Source: a virus
Reading direction: 5' to 3' (one strand)
DNA length: 51,232 bases
IMG/VR virus record: IMGVR_UViG_3300033143_001541
Location: 1-51,232 of that record
In this document: in pieces, positions 43,042 to 51,146 of the stretch
Numbering within the stretch: the first letter of the stretch is position 1
Layout of the letters: every line of letters starts with the position of its first letter
Translations under genes and position numbers: made by a program
The notes under the pieces: generated by a model
Databases searched by the model: none
The model's input: the letters and a program-made list of their open reading frames with translations, nothing else
Told to the model about the DNA's origin: nothing

Positions 43042-43049
43042 TATAAATA
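43042..43049 (+). promoter_or_regulatory. Late-type box TATAAATA, exact T4 late consensus
   Basis: TATAAATA right after the sigma70-like promoter, the only exact match to the T4 late consensus seen upstream of a gene. Transcripts would begin near 43055. Confidence 0.55.
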
Positions 43050-43054
43050 CTTAT

Positions 43055-43089
43055 ACAGTATGCCGTATTGGACGGGTACTGTATTTTTT
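43055..43089 (+). terminator. Attenuator-like hairpin in the hsp20 leader
   Basis: ACAGTA-CCGT stem arms pair with ACGG-TACTGT (small internal loop, ATTGG loop) and are followed by A and six Ts. It lies between the promoters and the hsp20 start, so it may be an intrinsic attenuator or a leader that responds to temperature or to translation. Confidence 0.55.
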
Positions 43090-43116
43090 ACTTGCTATGA
43101 ATATAGGAGAAATATT

Positions 43117-43557
43117 ATGCAAAACGAAAGAAGAATCACGACTCTGGATCTAACACCATTCTACAAAAACACCGTAGGCTTACATCAAATATTTAATTCA
43201 ATGAACAACACTGCTCATTATGCCAATACGGGAAATTATCCTCCGTACAATATAATTGAAGTATCGGAAAACAAATACAAAATTGAAGTTGCAATCGCAG
43301 GCTTTGCCGAAGACGATATTAAAGTATCATCTCAGAATGGCCGATTGGTTATTGAAGGACATAAGATTGTTGATGAAACAGCAGACTTCTTACACAATGG
43401 TATTAGTTCAAAAGACTTCGAACGCAGCTTCCAACTAGCTGACTACGTTGAAGTACAAAGTGCTGAAGTTAAGAACGGTATATTAAGTGTATGCTTAGAA
43501 CGAATCGTTCCTGACGCATTAAAGCCTAAGGAAATTAAAGTAAAATTCCTTAAGTAA
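43117..43557 (+). CDS. Small heat-shock protein Hsp20
   Basis: 146 residues from ATG 43117, which has TAGGAG 9 nt upstream; an in-frame ATG at 43060 lies in the leader hairpin and is unlikely. Alpha-crystallin domain: PPYNIIEVSENKYKIEVAIA, DDIKVSSQNGRLVIEGHK, SFQLADYVEVQSAEVKNG, ILSVCLER. Hsp20 holds unfolding proteins; in T4-like phages it may aid capsid or replication proteins. Its place between bS21 and ClpS suggests a proteostasis role. Confidence 0.95.
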   Translation: MQNERRITTLDLTPFYKNTVGLHQIFNSMNNTAHYANTGNYPPYNIIEVSENKYKIEVAIAGFAEDDIKVSSQNGRLVIEGHKIVDETADFLHNGISSKDFERSFQLADYVEVQSAEVKNGILSVCLERIVPDALKPKEIKVKFLK

Positions 43558-43566
43558 TTCCGCCAA

Positions 43567-43605
43567 TAGCATTGTAAACGATAGCGATGTCGTTTACAAT
43601 AGCTA
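43567..43605 (+). repeat. Perfect inverted repeat overlapping clpS late box
   Basis: ATTGTAAACGA (43571-43581) and TCGTTTACAAT (43590-43600) with an 8-nt centre; four more pairs extend the stem with one bulged base. The right side merges with the CTAAATAA box. No T run follows on the plus strand, so a repressor operator or RNA structure fits better than a terminator. Confidence 0.65.
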
Positions 43606-43609
43606 AATA
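43603..43609 (+). promoter_or_regulatory. Late-type box CTAAATA before clpS
   Basis: CTAAATAAATA follows the inverted repeat, 20 nt before the clpS ATG; a GAAGGAAGG ribosome site lies between. Confidence 0.5.
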
Positions 43610-43629
43610 AATATAACGAAGGAAGGATT

Positions 43630-43932
43630 ATGCCAAAGACAGAGATAGCAGTCAAGACCAATACACAACTTAAAGAACCACCAATGTTTAAAGTAATATA
43701 TGTTAACGACAGTAAGACTAGTATGCAGTTTGTCATTGATAGCTTAATGGATCATTTTGCATACGGCGATGAAACAGCAGAAAAGATTGCAAAGAACATA
43801 CATGCGGAAGGTTCCGCTATTGCAGCTATACTACCGTTTGAGATTGCTGAGCAAAAAGGAATTGAAGTAACAGTAGACGCACGTAAAAACGGCTACCCGT
43901 TACAAATTAAAATAGAACAAGAACTTACCTAA
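43630..43932 (+). CDS. clpS: ClpS adaptor
   Basis: 100 residues. KEPPMFKVIYVNDSKTSMQF followed by NIHAEGSAIAAILPFEIAEQ matches ClpS over the whole folded domain. N-degron pocket residues are seen: N26, D27, T30, M32 and H58; the second Asp of the E. coli NDD is Ser28. ClpS normally hands N-end-rule substrates to ClpA; here the phage carries ClpX instead. Convergent with the next, minus-strand gene (4-base overlap). Confidence 0.9.
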   Translation: MPKTEIAVKTNTQLKEPPMFKVIYVNDSKTSMQFVIDSLMDHFAYGDETAEKIAKNIHAEGSAIAAILPFEIAEQKGIEVTVDARKNGYPLQIKIEQELT

Positions 43933-44699
43933 AACTTTATAAGTTTAGGATAGTAAATATTTAAATCTTTATTTTTGCCCGGGTTGTTAACAAAGCGTAT
44001 GCCTTCAATGTCATAATCTAAATCGCCCGGGTACTTTCCAAATATCCAAGTACTAACTTTATTCTCTGTATCATTATCTAAACACGATAAAATTCCACTA
44101 TTGCCTGTAGTATCTCCAAGCACTGTACCATCGTATTCATCATCGTGTGTAATAAATTCCGGACTAGGAACTGAATTAGTTACAACAACTAAGTTCTGAC
44201 AATCTGCCATTGTTTGGCAAGCTTCTATGCTGTTATGCATGTAGCTTTGATCCGTCATTGCCATTTTAAATATATCATTCGAAACTTTAGTAGGCACTGT
44301 TCCACGCATGTCTAAAAATTCTATCGTTTCGTCTACCGGATTTTTATTTGTAAAATCAAATGTGGTCCACCCGTTCGTTGCTAATATAGTAGCATTGTTA
44401 AGTATGATTATATTCTCATGTAAGAATACGACCTTCTCCATCTTGTTAATGGTGTTACGTAAATCAGCGTAACTGTAATCGAAATCACCGTTAAACCCGT
44501 CATGTTCTAAATCACCATCTATAAAAAATACTGCTTCGTAGTACTGTTCTAGTTCGTTTAAAAAATCGAACAACACATTCCTGTCATTTGATATATTACC
44601 TGCTACAATACAAAACAAACTAGTCGCCTTGTTATCCCATGTAAAATCATCTATCGTTGTTAAATATAAATCGCTTATTAAATCAAAATTTGTCTTCAT
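43929..44699 (-). CDS. Degenerate calcineurin-like phosphoesterase (pseudoenzyme)
   Basis: 256 residues with the order of a metallophosphoesterase but with nearly all metal ligands replaced: SDLYL (9-13) for SDLHL, AGNIS for GDI, DGDLEH for GNHE, VVTNSVPS for THHAPS, and WIFGKYPGDLDYD for WIHGHTHSSxDY, ending VNNPG for CNPRG. Only D10 of the usual ligands remains. The frame is intact with good composition, so it is a maintained protein rather than a wreck. Possible binding or inhibitory role. It is the lone minus-strand gene between plus-strand groups. Confidence 0.75.
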   Translation of the reverse strand: MKTNFDLISDLYLTTIDDFTWDNKATSLFCIVAGNISNDRNVLFDFLNELEQYYEAVFFIDGDLEHDGFNGDFDYSYADLRNTINKMEKVVFLHENIIILNNATILATNGWTTFDFTNKNPVDETIEFLDMRGTVPTKVSNDIFKMAMTDQSYMHNSIEACQTMADCQNLVVVTNSVPSPEFITHDDEYDGTVLGDTTGNSGILSCLDNDTENKVSTWIFGKYPGDLDYDIEGIRFVNNPGKNKDLNIYYPKLIKF

Positions 44700-44736
44700 T
44701 GTTTTTTTCTTATAATTATAGTAAAGGAGATATTAA

Positions 44737-45111
44737 ATGTATATAGTATATGACACAAATAACGACCTCAATGCTCTTCGTTCTAAATATTTAGTGCTTG
44801 AGCTGGACACGGTCGAAATAAATGAGAACACACTAACAGCTTATGCAGTAGTAGACGCAGAGAACGTTATATTGCAAGAAATAACAATGCTCGATAAGTT
44901 AAAAGAGTTACATGAGAACTTAATAAAGAATTACAGACTTAAGAATTGGAATTATTGCAACAATGCAATAGAACACTTAAAGGGCAAATTCAAAGGTGAG
45001 TTAGATTCGTTTTATGAAGAACTCGATGCACGTATTGCACAGCTTAAAGACATCGAATTATCTGATGATTGGAGCGGGAATATTAAAACAGCAAATGTCG
45101 TTTCTGAATAA
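44737..45111 (+). CDS. Uncharacterised 124-residue protein
   Basis: A beta-strand N-terminus (MYIVYDTNNDLNALRSKYLV), a strand TLTAYAVVDAENVI, then a helical C-terminal half (EHLKGKFKGELDSFYEELDA). AAAGGAG is a good ribosome site. No family is recognised. The 37-base gap upstream holds TATAAT on both strands (ATAATTAT) and may serve as a divergent promoter with the minus-strand gene. Confidence 0.68.
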   Translation: MYIVYDTNNDLNALRSKYLVLELDTVEINENTLTAYAVVDAENVILQEITMLDKLKELHENLIKNYRLKNWNYCNNAIEHLKGKFKGELDSFYEELDARIAQLKDIELSDDWSGNIKTANVVSE

Positions 45112-45114
45112 ATA
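45107..45114 (+). promoter_or_regulatory. Late-type box AATAAATA
   Basis: AATAAATA at the end of the previous gene, 22 nt before the ATG at 45137; ACGAAGGAA follows as ribosome site, as upstream of clpS. Confidence 0.48.
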
Positions 45115-45136
45115 TAACAAACGAAGGAATTAAACT

Positions 45137-45703
45137 ATGCAAATTAGTGATATATTACGACAAGCAGCAGATGTTATTGATCAAGCAGCTGATCAAGCAG
45201 GTATGCAACAAGAGCCAGCACAAGGTATTGAGCAAGGTATTGAGCAAGGTATTGAGCAAGGTGCAGAAGCACAGCCAGCAGTAGCAGGTCAACTAACGGC
45301 AGTTGAAATCAATACAGATGACGGATCCGAACCAGAAACAATGGTATCTCCATTACAGCAAGAACATGAATTGCTTAAAAAGTCGCAAGGCGTTGAAAAC
45401 AACGTAAGTGAATTTGCAGGTGACGAAGGTTGCGGTGAAATGGAAGAAGGACAAGGTGCAGCATATCAAAGTGACCCAGGTCCACATGGTGAGCGTGATG
45501 AAGAAGATACTAACTACACTACATTACCACATCCAGAAGATGAAGAAGTTGAAGAAGGTATGGACGACTTGACACGTATGAAAAAGATGGCAGGCGTTAA
45601 TGAAGTACAGCCAAGCAAAGATGTTTCGGAAAACTTACGTCCAGTTAGTGTTAATCCAAGAGCAGAAGCAGCTAAACAATTTCACAGATCAAGACGCAAA
45701 TAA
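45137..45703 (+). CDS. Acidic, disordered late protein with GIEQ repeats
   Basis: 188 residues with low complexity: an N-terminal helix (ISDILRQAADVIDQAADQAG), a three-fold GIEQ repeat, long Glu/Gly-rich acidic stretches and a basic tail (EAAKQFHRSRRK). Such build suits a scaffold or assembly protein. No family is recognised. Two late tail-fibre genes follow directly. Confidence 0.65.
   Translation: MQISDILRQAADVIDQAADQAGMQQEPAQGIEQGIEQGIEQGAEAQPAVAGQLTAVEINTDDGSEPETMVSPLQQEHELLKKSQGVENNVSEFAGDEGCGEMEEGQGAAYQSDPGPHGERDEEDTNYTTLPHPEDEEVEEGMDDLTRMKKMAGVNEVQPSKDVSENLRPVSVNPRAEAAKQFHRSRRK
45221..45259 (+). repeat. 12-bp tandem repeat encoding GIEQ
   Basis: GGTATTGAGCAA occurs three times in direct tandem (45224-45259), preceded by CAA. 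In frame, it gives GIEQGIEQGIEQ; likely slippage-prone. Confidence 0.9.
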
Positions 45704-45714
45704 GGAACACTTAA

Positions 45715-46407
45715 ATGGGGTTCATTAGAAAAATTAAAGGCTCGCTAGTAAAGCAAGATATTGATACGTATGTAGGTGAAAGCACCTATCTATTTTATGA
45801 TACTGTTACTGGTGAATTACGAATTTGGGATGGTACACCAGGTGGCATACCAATCTTTGGTAGCGGTGGCGGTGGCGGTGATGAGATTAATATCCGCGCA
45901 TTCATCGGCAAGAATACAGATGGTCCCGAAACACCACTTTATGCGTCGTCAAATCAAATTACACAGAACGCAACACTAGAAACAACTATCGGTGAGTTAG
46001 ACTTAGCACTTGGTTTAGACTTAGCAGGCAATACAATTATTACTGCCGGTGACTCGTCTAATCATGCAATTCAAGTCCTTGCTGATTTTGTTGAAGAACA
46101 TGGTCAGGTAACAACTGAGACTAACGTCACAACGATAACTCTAGTAGATTCAGTTATTGCGGATATGGCTAAATGGGTTATTAGAGTTGAAGATGTTGCT
46201 ACACCAAGCAACGTATACGCAACAGAAATGATTGCAACACACGACGGCACAAGTCTTGACAGCGCGAAGTACGCTATTTTAAAACTTGGCAGTAACATTA
46301 ATGGACTTGATATTACAGTTACGTTGACAGGTGGCAACACGTTAAATGTTAATGTAGAATCAACAGACGCTGTGAATGTAGTAATTAAACGAATAATGGT
46401 AGTATAA
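45715..46407 (+). CDS. Tail fibre-associated protein
   Basis: 230 residues. N-terminal GFIRKIKGSLVKQDIDTYVG and GELRIWDGTPGGIPIFG are the common start of phage fibre proteins; a GSGGGGGD hinge follows, then a beta-rich Thr/Val body. Probably forms part of a tail fibre with the next two genes. The receptor-binding part is not obvious. Confidence 0.75.
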   Translation: MGFIRKIKGSLVKQDIDTYVGESTYLFYDTVTGELRIWDGTPGGIPIFGSGGGGGDEINIRAFIGKNTDGPETPLYASSNQITQNATLETTIGELDLALGLDLAGNTIITAGDSSNHAIQVLADFVEEHGQVTTETNVTTITLVDSVIADMAKWVIRVEDVATPSNVYATEMIATHDGTSLDSAKYAILKLGSNINGLDITVTLTGGNTLNVNVESTDAVNVVIKRIMVV

Positions 46408-46410
46408 TAA

Positions 46411-48630
46411 ATGGCAAATATAAATGACGTATTAAGAGTAGAAGGACTTAGCCTAGATGATATTACAGGCATCTTTGGTGGTGACAACGATCCTAGATTA
46501 GGTGAAGCTGCACCAATTGGTTCTTTATTCTTACGCTCAACTGGCGACTCATATATTAAGAGCGGCGCAGGCGATACTGAATGGCAATGGGTGCAAGGCG
46601 ACATCGCTAAGGTACAAGAAGCTTTTACTTTAATGAAGGAACCAACTGGTTTCCCTAATAGAACAGAAACAACTTTATTCGTCGACGACGCAGCAGGCGA
46701 AATTACTATTGCACCTTCAGGAGCAAGTTTTAATTATTACATTCATGGAATAAAGTACACAATATTAGCGCCGATAACTACAGCGGTTCCGAACGTTCAA
46801 GGTATGCATTACTTTTTCATTGACAATACCGGTAGTGTGACTATCACTAGTGGATCAACTGAATTACCAACGTTATTGCATGATAACGCATATTTCTGTG
46901 CCTTGTACTGGGACGTAACAACTCAAACATCTGTATATGCAGCTGACGAACGTCACGGCATTATAATGGATGGTGCAACACATATACACTTACATGAAAC
47001 ACTCGGTACACAATTCCACAGCGGGCTAGGCGTTAATGACTTAGCTGAAGGCGACGGCAATAGTGCTATAGATGCACAGTTCAGCGTAGGCAACGGTCAA
47101 ATACGCGATGAAGACTTAGCTCTTGAAATTGTTAACGGTACTCCAGAATTAACACAGACAACACCAGAACTTGAACAAATACTTGCAGCACCTGCAGAAA
47201 TTCCAATTATGTATAGAATGGGTGCCGCAGCCGACTGGAGAATCAAACCAGCTGATACGTATCCTTTAATTTACAGTGGTGATGCAACTGGCTACGTTGA
47301 TGCCACGCGTGGCCTTCCACCGGTCAATGAATTTACTGGCACTGAATGGACATTGACACCGATACCAAACGATGATTTCTTTTATATGCATTATATCGCA
47401 ACAAACGACTGGCGCCACCCAATTATTGGTATACAAGGCATTGCAGGATATGCCGACAAAGGTAAAGCTGAAGTCGCTAGAACTGAGCTCGCTGGAATTT
47501 CCGGGTTACCATATGAAGAATGGGTACCAATTGCATCTATTTTATTCCAGGCAAGAGACTCGTACGCAAATGTGCCACGTGCTCGCAATCAGGATCTCGA
47601 CGGTGAGACTGTTTATGTTGATTGGAGATCTGAAAGTACTATTGGTTCAGTAATTGGCGGCGGAGGAGGCACAGACCACGGTAACTTAAGTGGACTAGCT
47701 GATGATGATCACTTACAGTATCATAATGATGCACGTGGTGATGCGCGTTACTACCAACAAACAGAAGTTGATAATTTACTTGCATCGCGAGATGAATTGT
47801 CAGAACTAACAGATGTAACAATAACTGGCCCAGTAGCAGATAATGAGTTTATTGCGTACGACGATGGAACAGCTGAATGGATTAACCAGACATTTGCAGA
47901 AGCAGGTATTGCAGGTGCTGGAGAATTATCAGCGCACACCGGTGATGCAACTATTCACTTTACTGAAGCAAGCATTGATCATACTGCAATTGTAAACATT
48001 GGCACAAACACACATGTTCAAATTGACACACATATAGCTGATTTAACTAATCCACATGATACGTCAATTACTAATTTAATTGATACTACAATAACAACAC
48101 CTATAGGTGGTGACGTACTAGCGTACAATGGTGCAGATTGGTACAATGCAACGCTCTTTGTGCCAGGTACAAAGAAAGTAATTCAATCAAGGTTTGGCGT
48201 TATACCAGCACTGTCAGGAACAGCGGATATTTTGATAGCCGCTACTGCTCCGTTAGTCACAGACGGAACAGAACTATGGAGCGATGCATGTATACCATCT
48301 AATGCCAGTTCTGAGATTAAAGTGTCGATGTCATTTGCGTTTTCAGTTACTAATGCATCGTCAGAAATAGTTATTACCCTTTTTAGAGATAACACATGTA
48401 TTGGTGCAATGGTTGATACAGCATCAAGCTCAAATGGTTATCAAACAGTATCATTTACAATTAAAGATCCAGGTCCGTTTATTGCAGGCGTACCTATAAC
48501 ATATTCGGCTCGTGTTGGTAAAAACGGTGGTAACGCTACATGGTATATAAATACCGACAGCGCAGGCGATAACTTTGGCGGAGTGTTCGCTAACAACGCA
48601 TTCACAATTGACGAGGTTACAATTTTATAA
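46411..48630 (+). CDS. Large tail fibre protein
   Basis: 739 residues. The N-terminus includes PIGSLFLRSTGDSYIK, the fibre/virion module also present in the membrane protein at 39632. The middle holds HGNLSGLADDDHLQYHNDAR, followed by YYQQTEVDNLL, a widely spread phage-fibre signature; a second Asp/His repeat lies near 530-570 (HTGDATIHFTEASIDHTAIV). The C-terminal 130 residues form a Ser/Thr-rich beta domain. Ends within TAATG of the next gene. Confidence 0.88.
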   Translation: MANINDVLRVEGLSLDDITGIFGGDNDPRLGEAAPIGSLFLRSTGDSYIKSGAGDTEWQWVQGDIAKVQEAFTLMKEPTGFPNRTETTLFVDDAAGEITIAPSGASFNYYIHGIKYTILAPITTAVPNVQGMHYFFIDNTGSVTITSGSTELPTLLHDNAYFCALYWDVTTQTSVYAADERHGIIMDGATHIHLHETLGTQFHSGLGVNDLAEGDGNSAIDAQFSVGNGQIRDEDLALEIVNGTPELTQTTPELEQILAAPAEIPIMYRMGAAADWRIKPADTYPLIYSGDATGYVDATRGLPPVNEFTGTEWTLTPIPNDDFFYMHYIATNDWRHPIIGIQGIAGYADKGKAEVARTELAGISGLPYEEWVPIASILFQARDSYANVPRARNQDLDGETVYVDWRSESTIGSVIGGGGGTDHGNLSGLADDDHLQYHNDARGDARYYQQTEVDNLLASRDELSELTDVTITGPVADNEFIAYDDGTAEWINQTFAEAGIAGAGELSAHTGDATIHFTEASIDHTAIVNIGTNTHVQIDTHIADLTNPHDTSITNLIDTTITTPIGGDVLAYNGADWYNATLFVPGTKKVIQSRFGVIPALSGTADILIAATAPLVTDGTELWSDACIPSNASSEIKVSMSFAFSVTNASSEIVITLFRDNTCIGAMVDTASSSNGYQTVSFTIKDPGPFIAGVPITYSARVGKNGGNATWYINTDSAGDNFGGVFANNAFTIDEVTIL

Positions 48631-49469
48631 TGAAGCAAAATCACTTAGAAATCTTAGGTAAATATTTTCCAGGTTCGCAAGCACATACGCGAGGTGATCC
48701 AGCTGTATACACTGATCTTATTTGGGATTCCGCGCAAATATCAGAAGCAGAATTAGATGCTGCATTCATGACAGATCACAAAGTAGAAAAGATTACACTT
48801 TTTGCTCAATTAGCTACATCAGATATCACTGGTGGGTTTGGCTCAGCTGCCTTAGGATACATGCATCATTATGATGCAGAGCTTGAAGATCAACTTAATC
48901 TCATTGGTTCGGTTGCAACTCAGTCTGATATGGTATACTCATGCAGGGATTATACAATGGGTTATCAGACAGTAAATGTTGGCGGTGCAGTTGATGCAGC
49001 AACAGCAACAGGATATCAAAATGACTCATCAGGGCATACAGCTGAAATTAAGGTAGATGGAGTATCATCGTATATAAGTTTTACCGGCGATGCAGTACAG
49101 ACGTATGGTGCGTTAATTACCTTATTGAATTTAGATGCTGACTTTAGTGCCATTGGTACAGCCGCGATAGTAAACGGCAATATCGACATTACTTCTCCTA
49201 CTAACGGCGCAACGTCAACAGTTGAGATTATAGATACTAATGTGTTTAGTGACTTAGCTACTTACGTTGATATACAAACGTACGACGGATTAGATGGTAA
49301 AGATAATCCAGTGAAAGAATATGTACTACACACAAATGTACAATTACTAACAGTAATAAACGATGGTAAAGATGTTAAGCTTACCATTCTACAAAAGTTT
49401 AATGTTAAGAAAGGCCAAATACTGGCAGCCGTTGACGAAGCGGCAATAGATGCAATTACCTGGGAGTAA
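48630..49469 (+). CDS. DUF4376-type fibre protein with an inserted domain
   Basis: 279 residues. The start (GSQAHTRGDPAVYTDLIWDS) and the ends of a DUF4376-like domain are visible: EDQLNLIGSVATQSDMVYSC at about 90 and KEYVLHTNVQLLTVINDGKD near 230, continuing with LTILQKFNVKKGQ. About 110 residues of beta-rich sequence are inserted between the two halves. DUF4376 sits at C-termini of tail-fibre or fibre-assembly proteins. One-base overlap with the fibre gene supports this. Confidence 0.75.
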   Translation: MKQNHLEILGKYFPGSQAHTRGDPAVYTDLIWDSAQISEAELDAAFMTDHKVEKITLFAQLATSDITGGFGSAALGYMHHYDAELEDQLNLIGSVATQSDMVYSCRDYTMGYQTVNVGGAVDAATATGYQNDSSGHTAEIKVDGVSSYISFTGDAVQTYGALITLLNLDADFSAIGTAAIVNGNIDITSPTNGATSTVEIIDTNVFSDLATYVDIQTYDGLDGKDNPVKEYVLHTNVQLLTVINDGKDVKLTILQKFNVKKGQILAAVDEAAIDAITWE

Positions 49470-49474
49470 TAATA

Positions 49475-49846
49475 ATGAATGATATAGTTGTAATGTTTAT
49501 ACCAGCCACTAAGTGGTACAAGAAATCAAAATGGAAGTTAATGAATCATTACACTTCTGTTAATAAAGAAGTTACAGTGCCAGTCGGTTATGTAACTGAT
49601 GGCGCAAGTATTCCGAGTTTTCTTAGTATGTTCTTTTCTCCAACAGGCAAATATTTTGGCGCAGCTATTGTTCATGATTATGTTATATCAGAAGAAAAAA
49701 ACTGGGGCCGTGCAAACGATCAGTTTAATAAAGAATTAAAAGCACTTGGTATTGCTAAATGGCGCAGAAACATTTTACTTTGGGGCGTTAAATTTTGGCG
49801 CGGTGTATTAAAGTTGATTGGTGTTAACTCAGCGGATGAGATTTAA
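49475..49846 (+). CDS. DUF1353 family protein
   Basis: 123 residues. VPVGYVTDGASIPSFLSMFF, then GAAIVHDYVISE and NDQFNKELKALGIAKWRRNI, are the motifs of DUF1353, a phage family linked to tail/lysis regions with possible peptidase-like His-Asp residues. Here it directly follows the fibre gene cluster. It is convergent with the minus-strand glycosyltransferase, overlapping it by 18 bases. Confidence 0.8.
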   Translation: MNDIVVMFIPATKWYKKSKWKLMNHYTSVNKEVTVPVGYVTDGASIPSFLSMFFSPTGKYFGAAIVHDYVISEEKNWGRANDQFNKELKALGIAKWRRNILLWGVKFWRGVLKLIGVNSADEI

Positions 49847-51121
49847 TCCAGGTAAGTCCATCCAATCACTGTACTTCTCAATTATATCTAATGCAACTTT
49901 TGGTTTAGTCTTAGCCATATGAGCTATAATAACTTTGCAACGTTCGCGATTATCTTCACCTATATCAAGTCCTTCTTTAGCGAGCTTATCTAAGTACATA
50001 AAGTAAGTACCGCCCGGCATTGTATAAAATTCTTCATCACGTGCCTTAATAGCTTTGTTTAAATTATTGTGCATTTCGTTTATGATAGTATCTTCAAAGT
50101 AAGAACTAAAGAAGTGACGCCTATTATAAGATACAACGTGTTGGACACGTGACATTAGTAAGTCGTAGTCTTCTTCACTCAAGTTGGATATGTGTTGAAT
50201 AACATCCATAATCATATCCATACGCTTATCAGGATCCATTTCGCTATCGTAGCTTTCATCCCATAGCCCTTCAAATGTACGGAAGCCGTAACTACGTAGG
50301 TACTTTAAAGAGTTTGGACAGCCCACTATAATAAACGGTTGCTTCATAACAATAGGCTTAAACACTTTTTCAGTTAAATGTGTTTTGGTTGTGTTGAATA
50401 ATGTTTCAGGCACAATTTGTATATCAAATTTACCGCAATCCTCAGTCACTATAGTCGCACTTGCTGTACTATCGTACTCAGTCTCAGCAGCTGGAAAATG
50501 AACATTAAGTTGTGGAGCAATTTTAAACATTGGCTCTTGTAATTCGAAATGTAATTGATCTTTGTACAGTACCAAACGCTGAGCAAGCTCAAGTCTGTAT
50601 TCTCTACTGCCACTTGCATCACGAGCATACATACCAAAACGCCTTGACTCAGCACCACGTTTCATGCTATAATGTTTCCAGTGCCTATACCAATCGCGAG
50701 CAATTAATCCGTGATAGAAGTAATGCACAGCATGAAAATGGTTCTGCTCAAACAATGCAACTTCGTCACTATTAAGTTCGGAGTGCATTAAAATAGGATT
50801 TGAAACAGCAGAGAAGTGCCTGAATATAAAATCATTCTTAGATAGGTGTTTAAATACATCTAAGCTATATTCGTAACCCTCGGGGTACGAAGAAGGATCG
50901 TAATCGCGCCAGTTGAAATAATTTAAGTCAATTGGCTCTTGATCGAACATTGCAGCTTGCCCAGTATAACGATACGGTGCATCATTGATGGTAAACGAAG
51001 AAACATCGATATCTTTAAGAAGACGTGAGCCATGTACTATAAAAGATTTCAAATCGACATCTTTTTTATTGTCGATTAAGTATTGGTTTAAATAGTTGTA
51101 AAAGTTATTAACGGAAAACAT
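49829..51121 (-). CDS. Putative glycosyltransferase (GT10/fucosyltransferase-like)
   Basis: 430 residues from the Met at 51121 (MFSVNNFYNYLNQYL); 18 further upstream residues are hydrophobic and read through the late box, so they are not used. The signature is in the C-terminal part: ETLFNTTKTHLTEKVFKPIV and QPFIIVGCPNSLKYLRSYGF, the Glu-Asn/TEK-KP arrangement of GT10-like transferases. It may modify host or virion glycans. Divergent from the sugar dehydrogenase start with a 25-base gap. Confidence 0.78.
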   Translation of the reverse strand: MFSVNNFYNYLNQYLIDNKKDVDLKSFIVHGSRLLKDIDVSSFTINDAPYRYTGQAAMFDQEPIDLNYFNWRDYDPSSYPEGYEYSLDVFKHLSKNDFIFRHFSAVSNPILMHSELNSDEVALFEQNHFHAVHYFYHGLIARDWYRHWKHYSMKRGAESRRFGMYARDASGSREYRLELAQRLVLYKDQLHFELQEPMFKIAPQLNVHFPAAETEYDSTASATIVTEDCGKFDIQIVPETLFNTTKTHLTEKVFKPIVMKQPFIIVGCPNSLKYLRSYGFRTFEGLWDESYDSEMDPDKRMDMIMDVIQHISNLSEEDYDLLMSRVQHVVSYNRRHFFSSYFEDTIINEMHNNLNKAIKARDEEFYTMPGGTYFMYLDKLAKEGLDIGEDNRERCKVIIAHMAKTKPKVALDIIEKYSDWMDLPGLNLIR

Positions 51122-51126
51122 ACATG

Positions 51127-51134
51127 TATTTATT
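51127..51134 (-). promoter_or_regulatory. Late-type box AATAAATA on the minus strand, near-leaderless start
   Basis: Reads AATAAATA on the minus strand, 5 nt before the start codon at 51121. Same spacing as the late boxes at 1158 and 35886. Confidence 0.48.
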
Positions 51135-51146
51135 AATGGAGAAATA

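Noticed and set aside
43060-43116. Upstream ATG for hsp20
   Set aside because: It would start inside the leader hairpin; ATG 43117 has a proper TAGGAG and fits the family's length.
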